From: Bathynomus jamesi
Lineage: Eukaryota; Arthropoda; Malacostraca; Isopoda; Cirolanidae
DNA length: 64,000 bases
Direction: 5' to 3'
NCBI GenBank assembly: GCA_023014485.1
Contig: JAJOZX010008800.1
Coordinates: 36,001-100,000 of the forward strand
The notes beneath the pieces were generated by a model that made no database searches, was not told the origin of the DNA, and worked only from the letters and a program-made list of their open reading frames with translations. Below are positions 1 to 10,336 of the stretch, piece by piece. The position numbers and the translations under genes are program-made. Position 1 is the first letter of the stretch. Every line of letters begins with the position of its first letter.

Positions 1-458
1 GTGTGACACTGCTGACTGATCAGTATATCATCCATATTCCGAGGTTCTTCAAAAGATTGTATAACACGTGTCAAATCCTCATCGGACCTTAAAGGAATAA
101 TGCTTTTAAAACATATACAGAGTATACAGACAGACAGATCCCCATTATGTGAAGATATCTTTGGTTCGATTACCAATTTCGATTTTAGCATGATGGGGAA
201 ATAACATTGATTGACATTTTTGACTAGTATCTATTTGACGAAATACTACAACTCTCCATATATATATAAAATCGAATTATGGACACTTACATTTCTATGG
301 TAGTCCCTTGCGTCGGATTGTAAGGAGCGTCACTGCAAATATCTTCTACGGTTTGCGTCGAAAATAATTCGCCACAATCATCGCATTGAAAAGACTAATT
401 GCGGTTAATGCTGCAGTATCACGTTCTTCATACAATCTGGGGAGACGTACAGGTCCAT
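1..458 (-). pseudogene. small spliced Polinton gene, copy A (exon 1 broken, exon 2 cut by window)
   Basis: The first exon starts at the ATG at 458 and ends at 291 before a strong donor (GTAAGTG on the minus strand). The second exon begins at 87 after TTCCTTTAAG and continues off the window. Across the intron the frame is preserved (phase 2), as in the copies at 52029-53019. The encoded start, MDLYVSP, is shared with those copies. One base is missing after the seventh codon relative to them, so exon 1 is frameshifted here. No known domain is recognisable. The intron is inferred from splice signals and frame continuity, not from transcripts. Confidence 0.55.
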
Positions 459-522
459 GGTTGAGGAATGATTATTCACTGATGCGAAAATAGCTACTGT
501 TACTCCCAACTGAAAATATCCC

Positions 523-530
523 CTTTTATA
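523..530 (-). promoter_or_regulatory. TATA box of the small Polinton gene (copy A)
   Basis: TATAAAAG on the minus strand, about 65 bases upstream of the ATG at 458. The same box and surrounding sequence lie upstream of the duplicate gene at 53086-53093, which supports function before decay. Confidence 0.6.
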
Positions 531-974
531 TGCACATTCGCCAAGCTCCGCCCAAAAGACCAGATGTTCGTAGTGATTGGCTGCCGATGTAGCTGGGTGG
601 AGCTATGACGTGTACCAATCCGCTATAACGAGACCGGACGAGTAACATATATATAAAATCGAATTATAGGCACTTACATTTCTATGGTAGTCCCTTATAT
701 TATATTTTTTACTTACAAATTATTAGTATTGTTTGTTAACATAATTGTTAACTTATTTATAATAAAGAAATTATATCCTAATTATATTTTAAAAAGAACA
801 TTCGGTTTCAACGTTAAGCTGTGGTCTAAGGCGGCGTGGCATGAATAAATACTAAAATAAAATTAAATGTTAAAAATCTTTATTCATACGTTATTAAAAG
901 TTAAAAATCTTTATTAATAAAACAGGATAGAAGCATATGAAAGTCAAGGTAAACTATAGTTGTAAATTATAGTT

Positions 975-1262
975 AGGTTATACGATGTTTTTCGGGCATA
1001 CTACTGCCTCGGGTTAAATGATCCTGTTATTTTAAATCACGTATTTGAAAGAGTTAATCATTATTGCTACATAGAAAAAATCGTGCATTACGATGTTTTT
1101 CGGGTATACTACTGCCTCGGGTCAAATGGTCCTGTTATTTTAAATCACGTATTTGAAAGAGTTAATTATTATTGCTACATAGAAAAAATCGTGCATTACG
1201 ATGTTTTTCGGGTATACTACTGCCTCGGGTCAAATGGTCCTGTTATTTTAAATCACGTATTT
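975..1262. repeat. 108-bp tandem repeat, about 2.7 copies
   Basis: A unit containing TACGATGTTTTTCGGG and TAAATCACGTATTTGAAAGA recurs with a period of 108 bp. Because 108 is divisible by three it leaves an 83-codon frame open, which starts at a non-ATG codon and simply encodes the repeat. It is not a gene. It lies inside Polinton A and is absent from the matching part of Polinton B. Confidence 0.85.
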
Positions 1263-1668
1263 AACGACACATCGCGCTCATTTCCATTGCTATATATGGC
1301 TCTAGGATCGGCCCTGACGAGATGTATTTCGTAGGTTAGGTTAGGTCTCTTACATATAAAAGTCCATGTGGTAGAGTAAGCAACGAACCCCATCGACGAG
1401 ATGTATTTCTGAACCCATGTTAAACTGGAGGTCTAATTTACGAGCGAGTGCACGTATTATGTTCTTGTACCGCCGTAGGCGAGAAAGAGTTAATTAGTAT
1501 TGCTACATAGAAAATCGTGCATTATGATGTTTTTTTCGATTATTATTTATTGAACAAAACTCTCGCTCTCTTTCTATATATATATATATATATAGAAAGA
1601 GTGGTCTGGAAGGAAGTTTACCAATGATTAAATTCTCTTTGCGAGTGACCCGTTGCCCGCGTCGGGCT
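1263..1668. other. AT-rich Polinton A interior, no gene
   Basis: AT-rich sequence with a short TTAGGTTAGGTT stretch and a (CT)n/(AT)n microsatellite around 1560-1600. A part-unit of the preceding repeat (AAAGAGTTAATTAGTATTG) returns near 1485. No coding potential seen. Confidence 0.5.
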
Positions 1669-1953
1669 AACCTTTGGTTAGCTTCCGCCCGAATTGTTCA
1701 TTCTGACGAAGGTCAAGCTTTTCACTCCACCTTAGACCTACAGTTTAACGTGGATTCCGAACCACGACCCATCAGCAGCCCAGCGTCTTGACCACTAGGC
1801 CTCCTAGGGTACCCATTTATCTACCAACCACTTTCTTTATTGTGTGGAAGGATGAACAGCTGGGTTTTGCTGCGCGCCGGCTGCCGTCGGGTCTCGAACC
1901 CTGGGCCGATGGATTCGTAGTCCGCGACGCTAACCACTACACCACCGAGGCGG
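1669..1953 (-). mobile_element. dimeric tRNA-derived SINE (copy 1)
   Basis: On the minus strand the sequence begins with a tRNA-like head carrying an A box (TGGTGTAGTGGTTAGCG) and a B box (GGTTCGAGACCC). A second tRNA-like unit follows (CCTAGTGGTCAAGACGCTG, then a TTCGGAATCC-type B box), then a tail with GTTAAACTGTAGGTCTAAGG. Copies with the same layout occur at 11776-12066 (+) and 58580-58871 (-). The paired A/B boxes are the internal RNA polymerase III promoter of SINEs. It is not a functional tRNA gene, since no cloverleaf with an intact acceptor stem is evident. Confidence 0.8.
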
Positions 1954-2033
1954 TATTTGTCATTACTTACTCGGACTATAGTGGATTTAATTATCCCAGA
2001 AGAGTTCCTTGTTCCATGCACGGTCTGTGTGTA

Positions 2034-2079
<46 letters not shown>

Positions 2080-2480
2080 GTGTACGTTTTTCCCACTGTT
2101 ATTCGTGACTTAAATATTTATAATAAAAATCAAGTGTCTAAAAAAGTTATTTAATAAGCAGAATTTAATTGGATTCATTGTAGAAGTAATAACAATGGCA
2201 ATATTAATATTTGGAGCATTGGGTACTTATCGAGGGCTGTCTTTAAGAAAGGTCTCTCGCAAGCAGATTTTCTCCGAAACCAACCTCGCTATAGTGGACT
2301 GTGTTTTGGGGAAATCCAACTTTCTTCGTTTCTTTTAATTTCGTTTTTTCATTTTTTCTTCGCAGGGAATGAGGCTCGTATGTTTCTTAACTTTTCATCT
2401 CGTTTGGTGGGTTTCGAATTGTATCGTAAATTATCGTATTTCGAATTGTATCGTAAATGATCATTTCGTTTCGTTATTCG
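1954..2480. other. AT microsatellite and unassigned AT-rich DNA
   Basis: Contains an (AT)n run near 2036-2073 and AT-rich single-copy-looking sequence with no open frame worth calling. Part of Polinton A. Confidence 0.5.
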
Positions 2481-2483
2481 TGA

Positions 2484-2661
2484 GGGCTGAATTATGGATA
2501 ACTATGTTATTTGTTTCGTTCATCTTCAAGTTTAATGAAGCTGGGTATCCCTTATAAAAATTCGTTTCTGTCTAACGAATTATTTATTGGGTAACTTTGT
2601 TAATTCTATTATTGCGTAAATCTTTCTAATGTGTTACTGAATAACTATAAATATATATTGT

Positions 2662-2720
<59 letters not shown>

Positions 2721-3249
2721 AGATATTTAAAAGACTGATATAATTATAGTAAACTTATGTCGAAATAGTTACCCATAAAATTAATTGTTTTCGGCTGAAT
2801 TATGGATAACTATGTTATTTGCTTCGTTCATCTTCAAGTTTAATGAAGCTGGGTATCCCTTATAAAAATTCGTTTCTGTCTAACGAATTATTTATTGGGT
2901 AACTTTGTTAATTCTATTATTGCGTAAATCTTTCTAATGTGTTACTGAATAACTATAAATATATATTGTGGTATTTTATATATAATATATATCAGAAGAT
3001 ATTTAAAAGACTGATATAATTATAGTAAACTTATGTCGAAATAGTTACCCATAAAATTAATTGTTTTCGGCTGAATTATGGATAACTATGTTATTTGTTT
3101 CGATAAGTTCAACTTCAAGGAAGCTCAAGTTAATGTTATATTTTGCATATAATCCACTATATACATCTATTGTAAAACACTATATACATCTATATTTCAA
3201 TTAAGTGTGTAATTATTTAATTCATCTACCATATTGTGGTACACAATGC

Positions 3250-3308
<59 letters not shown>

Positions 3309-3515
3309 CTGTTTTCTATGGTTGGTTGAATTATGGATAACTACGTTATTTGTTTCGATAAGTTCAACTTCAAGGAAGCTCAAGTTAATGTTATATTTTG
3401 CATATAATCCACTATATACATCTATTGTAAAACACTATATACATCTATATTTCAATTAAGTGTGTAATTATTTAATTCATCTACCATATTGTGGTACACA
3501 ATGCTTATTAGAATA
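2484..3515. repeat. two interleaved AT-rich tandem repeat families with (AT)n expansions
   Basis: One unit (GCTGAATTATGGATAACTATG ... TTACTGAATAACTATAAATA) occurs at about 2484 and 2793 and restarts at about 3069. A second unit (CAACTTCAAGGAAGCTCAAG ... ATTGTGGTACACAATGCTTA) occurs at about 3108-3254 and 3363-3508. Each unit contains or ends near an (AT)n tract at 2664-2716 and 3255-3305, present in one copy and nearly absent in the next. That indicates rapid microsatellite growth after unit duplication. Confidence 0.75.
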
Positions 3516-3585
3516 CATGGTGCGATCTGGCAACTCAGCACCCCAATACAAGGCGTGATCTGGCAACTCAGCCAGAATAGAGGCT

Positions 3586-3665
3586 TATAAAAGATCGAGA
3601 AGCTGGTGAAGACTCAATCCCAGCTCGGCTCCAGCCGAGCAAGGACCTCTGGTCCTTCTTTTTTT
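3586..3665 (+). ncRNA. candidate small structured RNA: TATA box, two hairpins, T-run (Polinton A)
   Basis: TATAAAAG at 3586-3593 is followed by a perfect 8-bp hairpin (GCTCGGCT/AGCCGAGC, 3623-3640). Directly after it is a 7-bp hairpin (AAGGACC/GGTCCTT, 3641-3657) and a T-rich run at 3659-3665. The same box and both stems are conserved in Polinton B at 55981-56053. A TATA box upstream of a compact double hairpin with a terminal T-run resembles a short RNA gene with an RNA polymerase III type terminator. The reading as an RNA gene is inference. It could equally be a leader or a packaging or replication signal near the element end. Confidence 0.35.
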
Positions 3666-3734
3666 GGCCCTTTGGTAAACCCCTTAGTGGCCTCTTAGGT
3701 TAGGAAAACGAAAATAATATGCCTTAAAGGCAAC

Positions 3735-3960
3735 TACTCTCTCTCTCTCTCCTTCAGGCGTCTCTCTCTCTCTCTCCTACAGGCGTCTCTCTCCCACCTT
3801 CAGCTCTCTCTCTCTCTCTCTCTCCTACAGGCGTCTCTCTCCCTCCTTCAGCTCTCTCTCTCCTGCATGTGTAACTACTGCATGTGTACCTCCTGCATGT
3901 GTGCGTATGTGTGTGTACCTCCTGCATGTGTACCTCTCCCCCTTGGCTGATTAGGCGTAT
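3735..3960. repeat. (CT)n-rich and CCTGCATGTGTA repeats
   Basis: Imperfect CT microsatellite interspersed with CCT(T/A)CAGGCGTCT blocks, then a TGCATGTGT-based minisatellite. A shorter relative lies at 56127-56215 in Polinton B. Confidence 0.75.
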
Positions 3961-4089
3961 ATAATAATAATGTATGCAATAATACTGCTAAAAAGAGGTA
4001 TCTGACAACCATTTACAGCCAACTGGCTGATTAGGAGTCTATAATAATGTATACAATGGTATCGCGGTATCTGGCAACTCAAGCCATTA

Positions 4090-4337
4090 CGCCAACTGGC
4101 TGATTAGGAGCCTATAAAACAACGCCAACTCGGCTGAAGTCTTAATGTGCACTTGGCTCCTGCCAGGTGAACACCTCTCCTCCTTTCTCTCCTCCTCCTC
4201 CTTTCTCTTGGGGGATAACGCCGCCTCCAAGTTTCCCCCCACCCCTTTGCAACAACCCCCTTTGCAACAACCCCCTTTGCAACATTACATAATAACCTGC
4301 AACATTCTTGCACTCTCCCTTTTGCGGCTATACTACT
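4090..4337 (+). repeat. Polinton A right terminal inverted repeat
   Basis: Matches the right terminal repeat of Polinton B (about 56262-56586) and, inverted, its left terminal repeat (36299-36605). It contains an outward-facing CTATAAAAC box at 4114-4122, a shared TTGGCTCCTGCCAGGTGAAC block, TTTGCAACAACCCCC repeats, and the terminal block CTCCCTTTTGCGGC..ACTACT. Confidence 0.85.
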
Positions 4338-4667
4338 TTGATCAAATCATTGTTCAGGATTTCGTGTATTGATTACACTTGCTTAAATGGGCTATGGAAA
4401 TGTCAAATTGTTGATTTTGCTTTATTAGATTTGGATGCAACACTTGAACTTGAAGGCATATTTGTGATTCTCCTTTATTAATCACAACAGCTTGGTGAGT
4501 TTCTTTGTTAGGCGCAAAATTGCATTCAATGTCTTCTGGATTTGTGAATTTTCAAATTCCTCTAAAGCGTTTTTGTTATAGTCTGATGCGCAGATTCCTC
4601 ACTTACCTTTTGTTTCTTAGTGGAGGAGAAGCACTTTCTTCAGTCTGTGAAAATCTAGTGAAAAGTT
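4338..4667. other. unassigned AT-rich flank of Polinton A
   Basis: Contains many short open frames on both strands but no recognisable protein or repeat. It may be the 3' side of the degenerate zinc-finger fragment that follows on the minus strand. Confidence 0.4.
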
Positions 4668-4977
4668 TCATTTTCTAGATTGCAGTTGATGAAGTTGGTT
4701 CATTTTTCTGAGGTCTAGCACTAGCACATTTTGTGAACAAACTAAATGACTGCTTTGCCGTATCTCTTTGCTGCACTTCACCTGGTATTTCTTTACTGCA
4801 ATATCTAAGCTGTGGGCCCAAACTCTGGGACCTCTTGTATTGTAACAAATATTTTTTTTGGAATTAAAATGTTCCTCCCAGTTTTGCTTCTTTGAATATT
4901 TGTTCTTGCATTGACCACAAAAGTAACCTTTTAACACCCTCACTTTTCTCTCCAACTTCATCAATATTAGGATCCAT
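4668..4977 (-). pseudogene. degenerate zinc-finger-like fragment
   Basis: An ATG at 4977 opens a frame (MDPNIDEVGEK) that runs into a second frame with a C2H2-like cluster, CGQCKNKYSKKQNWEEHF, followed by a downstream cysteine. The switch between frames around 4925-4935 needs a one-base shift. A pyrimidine-rich stretch ending in CAG lies just upstream on the minus strand, so this may be an exon. I cannot name the family; a zinc-finger exon of a gene or transposon remnant is the best reading. Confidence 0.3.
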
Positions 4978-5003
4978 TATTGATTTATTGACTACCTGAA
5001 AAA

Positions 5004-5168
5004 ATACAAAATAAGTAAAAGTTAGTAAATATAGTATGGTAAAAGTGAGTAAAAGTAAGTAAATATAGTACAATGAAAGTAAGTAAAAGTAAGTGCTTTA
5101 AACTTAGTAAAAGTTAGGAAGAGTAAGTAAAAGTAGGTAAGTTAAAGTAAGTAAAAGTAAGTTTAAAC
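5004..5168. repeat. degenerate AGTAAAAGTAAGT minisatellite
   Basis: About a dozen imperfect copies of a unit around AGTAAAAGTAAGT, no coding potential. Confidence 0.75.
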
Positions 5169-5561
5169 TTAACTAAACTTTTCAATTCTAGAGTCATGGT
5201 GGATTACTTAAAACCGCACAAGTAATTATCTGGCCAATTTATCAAACCTGGCCGAGATCAATGGAACATAGTCCAATCCTGATAATTTTATATTAAAAAA
5301 ATATACGTTTTAATAAAATTTTAATTATCAAAACATTGAAGCTTAACAAAAAATAAAAATAATTGTTAAATATGGAATTACCAACTAAACTTAAAATAAC
5401 TAAATTTGTAATTTAAAAAAATTGGTTTGTACAAGAACGTATACGCAAAAAAATTGCATAACATCTAGCGGATGAACAAAACCCAAACCCAAATTTACTT
5501 TTTCTCATGGTCAAATTTACTGGAGCAATGCTCCCAAGATCCCAGAAATCTGGAGTCATGC
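5169..5561. other. AT-rich intergenic DNA, nothing recognised
   Basis: No coding frame, structured repeat or similarity to another part of the window was seen. Confidence 0.4.
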
Positions 5562-6115
5562 GTGCAAGTGTCCTTTATTCAAGATCTGTTGACTTGGCAA
5601 ACCTATACAATACATTGGACTCAGCCTGATTAGAGTACAAAAAGTTTTAAACAAAATCAACTTAATATCTAATGAACACACGAAATTTTCTGACCCAAAG
5701 TATTTCCCTGAGCATAAAATTGTCAACATTACCCTAGTACCTAGAACATCACAGTCATCCGAAAAACTATCCGTTAGTATAAGTCCAAGATACTAGTAAT
5801 TCCAAATTCGACTGATTTCAGATTATCTAACTATTCTAACTAACAATGCAACCATTATAGATAAAACTATACTTATTTCTTATACATTCCATCTACTACG
5901 TAATTAAACGTTACAAAATATAACAAAAATAGAAGTTATAGATAAAGATACTCTTGAAATTTTGGTATATAAATTTAATATTTAAACAAAATTTGTTTGT
6001 TGGAATATATTTTAAAATAAAGTTCACTGTAAAAGTTTAATTAAAAAGGTAATTCGTTTTGATAGAACATTAAAAATATCTCTCAAGAAAATATTATATT
6101 AGGGTAACTAATGTA
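5562..6115 (+). repeat. third copy of the locus flanking hAT-2
   Basis: Starts with the terminal 45 bases of hAT-2 (GTGCAAGTGTCC ... GGCAAACCTA). It then follows the host sequence found at 27703-28400 and, inverted, at 33490-34002, up to GGGTAACTA. It lacks the 220-bp insert present at 27808-28026. The palindromic locus therefore has an additional direct, partial copy outside the left arm. Confidence 0.75.
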
Positions 6116-6348
6116 GGAGAATTGAAAAGCTTGGAAAATAATTGAAAAATAAATAAAAAGATGTTTTATTATTCCTTATAATATGGGAATAATTCTGCTG
6201 AAGGAGGCCAGCCTGCCTTGATTCCGCTCTAAAAAAAAATGATTGGGTATTATTAGAAGCTCCTACACCATTTTGTGGCCAGGGACCCCCAAATTATATA
6301 TATATAGAACATCACACATGAATTAGCATGATTTTGCATAATGCAAAA

Positions 6349-6425
6349 CCCGTTAGGGTTCAAACATAGGACCTTTTGATTACGAGTCGTGAGGGCTAAC
6401 CACTATGCTACGCGAGGTAAAGTCT
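6349..6425 (-). mobile_element. tRNA-like SINE head (left-arm copy)
   Basis: On the minus strand there is an A-box-like GCGTAGCATAGTGGTTAGC and, about 35 bases on, a B-box-like TTTGAACCCTA. The inverted partner is at 63713-63790. It is not a usable tRNA gene because the flanking sequence does not form an acceptor stem. Confidence 0.5.
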
Positions 6426-6429
6426 ACCA

Positions 6430-6792
6430 CAACCTGGCGCATATTTGAACACCTGGGGAAAGACATAAACGCTTTCGCGTCCAAAGGTGTTTAACGTGTT
6501 AAACCCCCTGTACTCGAATCAATCGCAGCATTTTATTCAATTCTTTCTCGTATAACATTAAGATCCCATAGATGGCATACTTTCACGTCTTAATTTTTAT
6601 TATTATTATTTTTATTTGCGATTACTATAAAGAAACTGTAAATGAATTTGAAATATTTTTGTACGTACGTTGCTGCATAATTTAGGAAGGTTTCGAATGA
6701 AGCACGCTTTAAATTTTGTGTGAATTACCCCTAAACTCTATTCTATGTATACAGGTCCAATTAAGTTAGTTTAGGTCAATATTACCCAAACT
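6430..6792. other. unassigned arm sequence
   Basis: AT-rich with an ATT microsatellite near 6599-6615. The inverted counterpart is 63345-63710. No gene seen. Confidence 0.4.
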
Positions 6793-8726
6793 CAGTGGCG
6801 TGGTGGGACTCTCATCGCTGGTAGGGCCAGAAAGCATTTTGGCGCCCTCTCGAAATGATTCGAAATTTTTAATTTTATAATTTTTTGACTGTTTTGAGAC
6901 TGGGACGTATTTGTTTACATTTTTCGTTTTGAACGTTATAAACAGGACCAAACTGTTAGATTTTTTCAGTTAATAAATTTATAGAAATATAGGTTTGTAT
7001 GCAGAAAATATTATTATTACAAACTTCTTACAACAATAGAAAGCCCAAAACGTTTTAAAACAATAGAAAGCACAGCACATGTGTGTCATGTATGTGAAAA
7101 TAAATACTTACGTCTCTACTACATAATTAGGGCTTTCGAGAGAAATTTAGATGATTGACCAAATCGAACAATTAGCCAAACTGTGTCTAGTTTCTTTGCT
7201 ATATTTCGTTCGACTGACATCAGCATTGTACCCAGCTAGCCTTAGAGTGGATCTTAGGGTCTTTGTTAGCCTTAGCTTCTGTAGATCTGTAGATCTCCTG
7301 CGACATGGAATTCCTCATGCGCGTTTTGATTCGCTTTAATGCTGAAAAGGACCTCTCAGCCGTTGCTGATGTAGCGGGAATTACCACTAATATGCCATAT
7401 GCTTTTGAAAGAGTTGGATAGGCTTCAGTCAGACCCGTATCATGATTGAGTACAGTGTAGGCGCTGTCAATCGTTTTTGTGTTCGATAATAAAGGGAATA
7501 CAGAACTGAAGCTATAAAGCTCCAAGGCACATTCGTGACTCTTGATACTATAATTACTGCAAAATTCATCGATCTCATTCTCCAATGTAGAAATTTGAGC
7601 ACCAATATTAGAGAAATTTGTTGGACAAAATTTCTGTGTTGATTTTAGTACACTTCGATTTGCAGAAAATCGATCGTTCATTGATGAGTTAATTTTGTTT
7701 AGAACAGTATAAAATGTTTCACGTGTCCATTTTGCCTGACTATTTTCAGTGATTTCAGTATCATTCTCATTGATCTGTCTCTTCTTTTTACGTGCACGTA
7801 TGACTGACTGGCCACTGTGCTTTATCGTCGATTTCTTCGACAGCAGCAATAACAGTAGCTGGGTCATCGCGAATCTTCTGTAGCTGCTGCATCGAAGCTG
7901 AGACCATATCAAGTGCTCTGACAACATCCACATTGACTGTCTGTAGATAGCGACTGAGTGGGCCTGTTATCATGAATATTTTATGAAACAGGCAAGCTGT
8001 TGCTAGATATGCTCGACTCTGAACAATGTGAAGTAGACCAACTGCTTCCGAACGCTGTTTCTGACTAAACTCTTGAGATGTAGTGATTTCATTCAAGGTT
8101 TCACATATCGATGTGTATCTAGATATGAATACATCTAGAGAAAATTCACGAGCCGTCCAGCGTACTGTGTTCAGTCTCTTCAGTGATTCTATGTTTCAAC
8201 CAATTAGTTTATTTTGGTTTTTGACAGTTTATAATACCAAAAGCAATATTTTTATTAATTTAAAATAAATAAATATAGCCAAGGGTTAAAAAAATCAAAT
8301 TTGTGACTCAAGCAAGACTATAGTATGCATTTTTCACACAGCATGCAAAATCAAATTTTAATTCTTGACATGTCCGAGAATCGTTTGAATGGTCTCGCTG
8401 CTCTTAACATTCATCGGGACCTCAGCATCAGTGTTGATGAAATCCTAGATGATTTCATGAAATCTACTCGACGTTCGCAATAGTCGTAAAATGCAAAATA
8501 AAATACCTTTTTATTAAATCTATTTTTTAAGACGCTGAAATTTTCCAGATTTGCGTTTTATTTTACAATAATGATTAGGATAACGTTAACTCACTAAAAT
8601 ATGTGTCACCATATGATCACAAGTGTTAAACAATTACATTGTTATCTTAAGCGAATGAAACCCGATCATAAAGAAATTTTCGATTTCTGAACCCTCCCCC
8701 ATGCAGAAATCCTGCGTACGGCCCTG
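6793..8726 (-). mobile_element. degenerate hAT element (left-arm copy)
   Basis: Ends are related: CAGTGGCGTGGTGGGACTC at 6793 and, on the other strand, CAGGGCCGTACGCAGGAT from 8726. Both fit hAT terminal repeats (CAG, GNCGT, GGA). No 8-bp duplication is visible, so the borders are tentative. The element carries a broken transposase and is duplicated as the inverted copy 61464-63341. This copy is longer mainly because of an extra segment of about 58 bp at 7238-7298. Confidence 0.65.
7220..8190 (-). pseudogene. hAT transposase remnant (left-arm copy)
   Basis: Reading leftwards, an upstream part resembles the RW-containing segment of ZMYM-like hAT transposases (KRLNTVRWTAREFSLD near 8190-8130). 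The C-terminal dimerisation region follows, with VIPATSATAERSFSALKRIK near 7370-7315, the signature block of hAT transposases. Frames change near 7850-7930. The extra segment at about 7240-7298 replaces the last residues with unrelated sequence, whereas the inverted copy (62256-63014) keeps the family-like tail. The N-terminal zinc finger and most of the catalytic region are missing. Inactive. Confidence 0.75.
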
Positions 8727-8739
8727 TACTGCATCTGCA

Positions 8740-8878
8740 AGGGAGCGAGTGTAGTTTACGTCCCTCTGTGGTGCCTAGTTTCCTAGTGTAGTTTGCGTTC
8801 CCCAACTTTGTCCGCGTATCCAAATCATATAAAAAGTTAAAACTAATGAAAATATTACGACTTAACCTAACCAATCGT

Positions 8879-8916
<38 letters not shown>
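8740..8916 (+). repeat. foldback (inverted-repeat) element, first half, left arm
   Basis: GAGTGTAGTTTACGTCCC ... ACGACTTAACCTAACCAAT is the inverted partner of 11413-11590. The two halves are separated by the Penelope insertion and AT microsatellite, so the original element was a short palindrome-like MITE. In the right arm the halves are at 59735-59909 and 61284-61455, separated by a mariner-type element. Confidence 0.65.
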
Positions 8917-8920
<4 letters not shown>

Positions 8921-9459
8921 ATTATTTCACGAAAGTAACACGTGAAAAATATTTATGATGAATAAAACCACGAAGGAAAGGAAACACAAAATGGTGCTCA
9001 AGCGCTTTCGTCTAATGACATCCTCAGGAACACTGAAATACATAAAAGGTTACGGCCTATATATAGGTTACAGAAAGAGAAAAAAATATATATATAATAA
9101 ATAACATACATACACACAAACATATATACATATATATATATACATACATATCTACACACATACACACATATATATATATATATATATATATGCAATAAAC
9201 GGAGAAGTAAAAATAAAACTTAAAAATTAAGGATTAGAGGATTAACAAAGAGGCATATCGATTTTTAGCACAAGATCAAATGAGTTATAAAAATAATACA
9301 AATTTATACTGGAGATACGCCCGGGTTTAACACTTTGCCTTTTTAGAGTCAAGTTTCGATATATATAAAAATAAATTGAAGATTAAAAGTTAATAAAGTA
9401 GCTTACAAGTTTACCAAAGATTAAGTGTCCTACCCTTTTTATCTAGGTTTGTTTTGAAG

Positions 9460-10333
9460 GAATTCAAACAACAGGATCGAGTTGAAAGAGACCTTTGCTT
9501 ATGTTGAAGTTATTTGAAAGTTGAATAATGGCAGACTCAAGAATATTTCTATTGACAATGTTGCTCGAATGAAATAAAACTGAAGCATTATTCCAATCAA
9601 TACAGTCGGATAACTCTGACAAATGGACAAAAAGAGCACTGGACAACTGTCCTGTTCTGACGGAATATTGATGCTGTTTTATACGTGTGCAAATCCTTTC
9701 CCGTCTGACCTATGTAAAAGGAATCACATTGTTTACACCCAATTTTATAGATAATGCCTGAATTATTGGTAGGGCTATTTTTTACTATGATATTTTTCAC
9801 AATATTGTTATATGAAAATACTACATTAATATCCAAAAGTTTAAGTACATTAGCAATGCCTAAAAAGCCCGGGAAAAATGGAAGTACTAAAATATTTTTT
9901 GACAAAGTACGAGTGTTATTATTGACACGATAGAAAGTTCGTTTTTGCCTTATTGAGACAAGATTCCATAAACGCAGATGGGTAACACAGATCACTTCCA
10001 ATACCGTTGAATTTTTCCAATTCGGCATCGATGTATTCCGGACTGGCGATCCTAAGGGCGCGGAGAAACATTGATGAAAAAATGGCCTTCTTAGTGGGGG
10101 TGTCATGTCCCGAGTAAAAGTGTACGTAGGACAAGTGTTTGTTGTTTTCCGATAGATACTAAACTTAAAACCTGGGCTTTCCCATGTACACGCACATCCA
10201 AAAATGGGATTGACTTGTCTTGTTCCACTTCTAAAGTAAACTTAATGGAGGGGACTTGATCATTTAACTGAAGGAGGAAGTTATCCAGGTCACGATTCAT
10301 GGGCCAGATACACAAAATATCGTCGACGTACAA
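9460..10333 (-). pseudogene. Penelope RT C-terminus plus GIY-YIG endonuclease (minus copy)
   Basis: The frame starting at 10333 opens with YVDD, the catalytic motif C of reverse transcriptase, followed by a thumb-like region (SIPFLDVRVHGK). Downstream, in other frames, comes a connector and the endonuclease block [20 protein letters not shown] near 9765-9705. At least two frame changes (about 10110-10140 and 9690) break the protein. RT motifs A and B are absent. The reverse transcriptase would copy RNA into DNA and the GIY-YIG domain nick the target; this fragment cannot act alone. Confidence 0.75.
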
Positions 10334-10336
10334 GGC

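Larger units (their letters stand above)
1..4337 (+). mobile_element. Polinton A, right-end portion (cut by the window edge)
   Basis: This block matches the right end of the complete Polinton B (52029-56586) in the same orientation. It starts inside the small spliced minus-strand gene and runs through its promoter, AT-rich repeats and a subterminal hairpin pair to the same terminus, ending ...ACTACT at 4337. The next six bases, TTGATC, are the predicted target duplication, but the left end lies outside the window. The internal repeats differ from Polinton B: this copy has one diverged unit of the 125-bp satellite around 810 and its own 108-bp repeat. No capsid, integrase or polymerase gene lies in this part. 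The call rests on similarity to copy B and on the shared terminus. Confidence 0.85.

Noticed and set aside
1083..1334. 83-codon open frame
   Set aside because: It encodes 108-bp tandem repeat units, begins at a non-ATG codon and has no protein-like conservation.
1788..2108. Open frames on both strands over the SINE and (AT)n tract
   Set aside because: They encode tRNA-like SINE sequence and poly Tyr-Ile from the AT microsatellite.
4104..4372. Arg- and Pro/Leu-rich frames in Polinton ends (also 36269-36588 and 56272-56608)
   Set aside because: All three lie in the terminal repeat, whose GC-rich simple sequence keeps several frames open on both strands.
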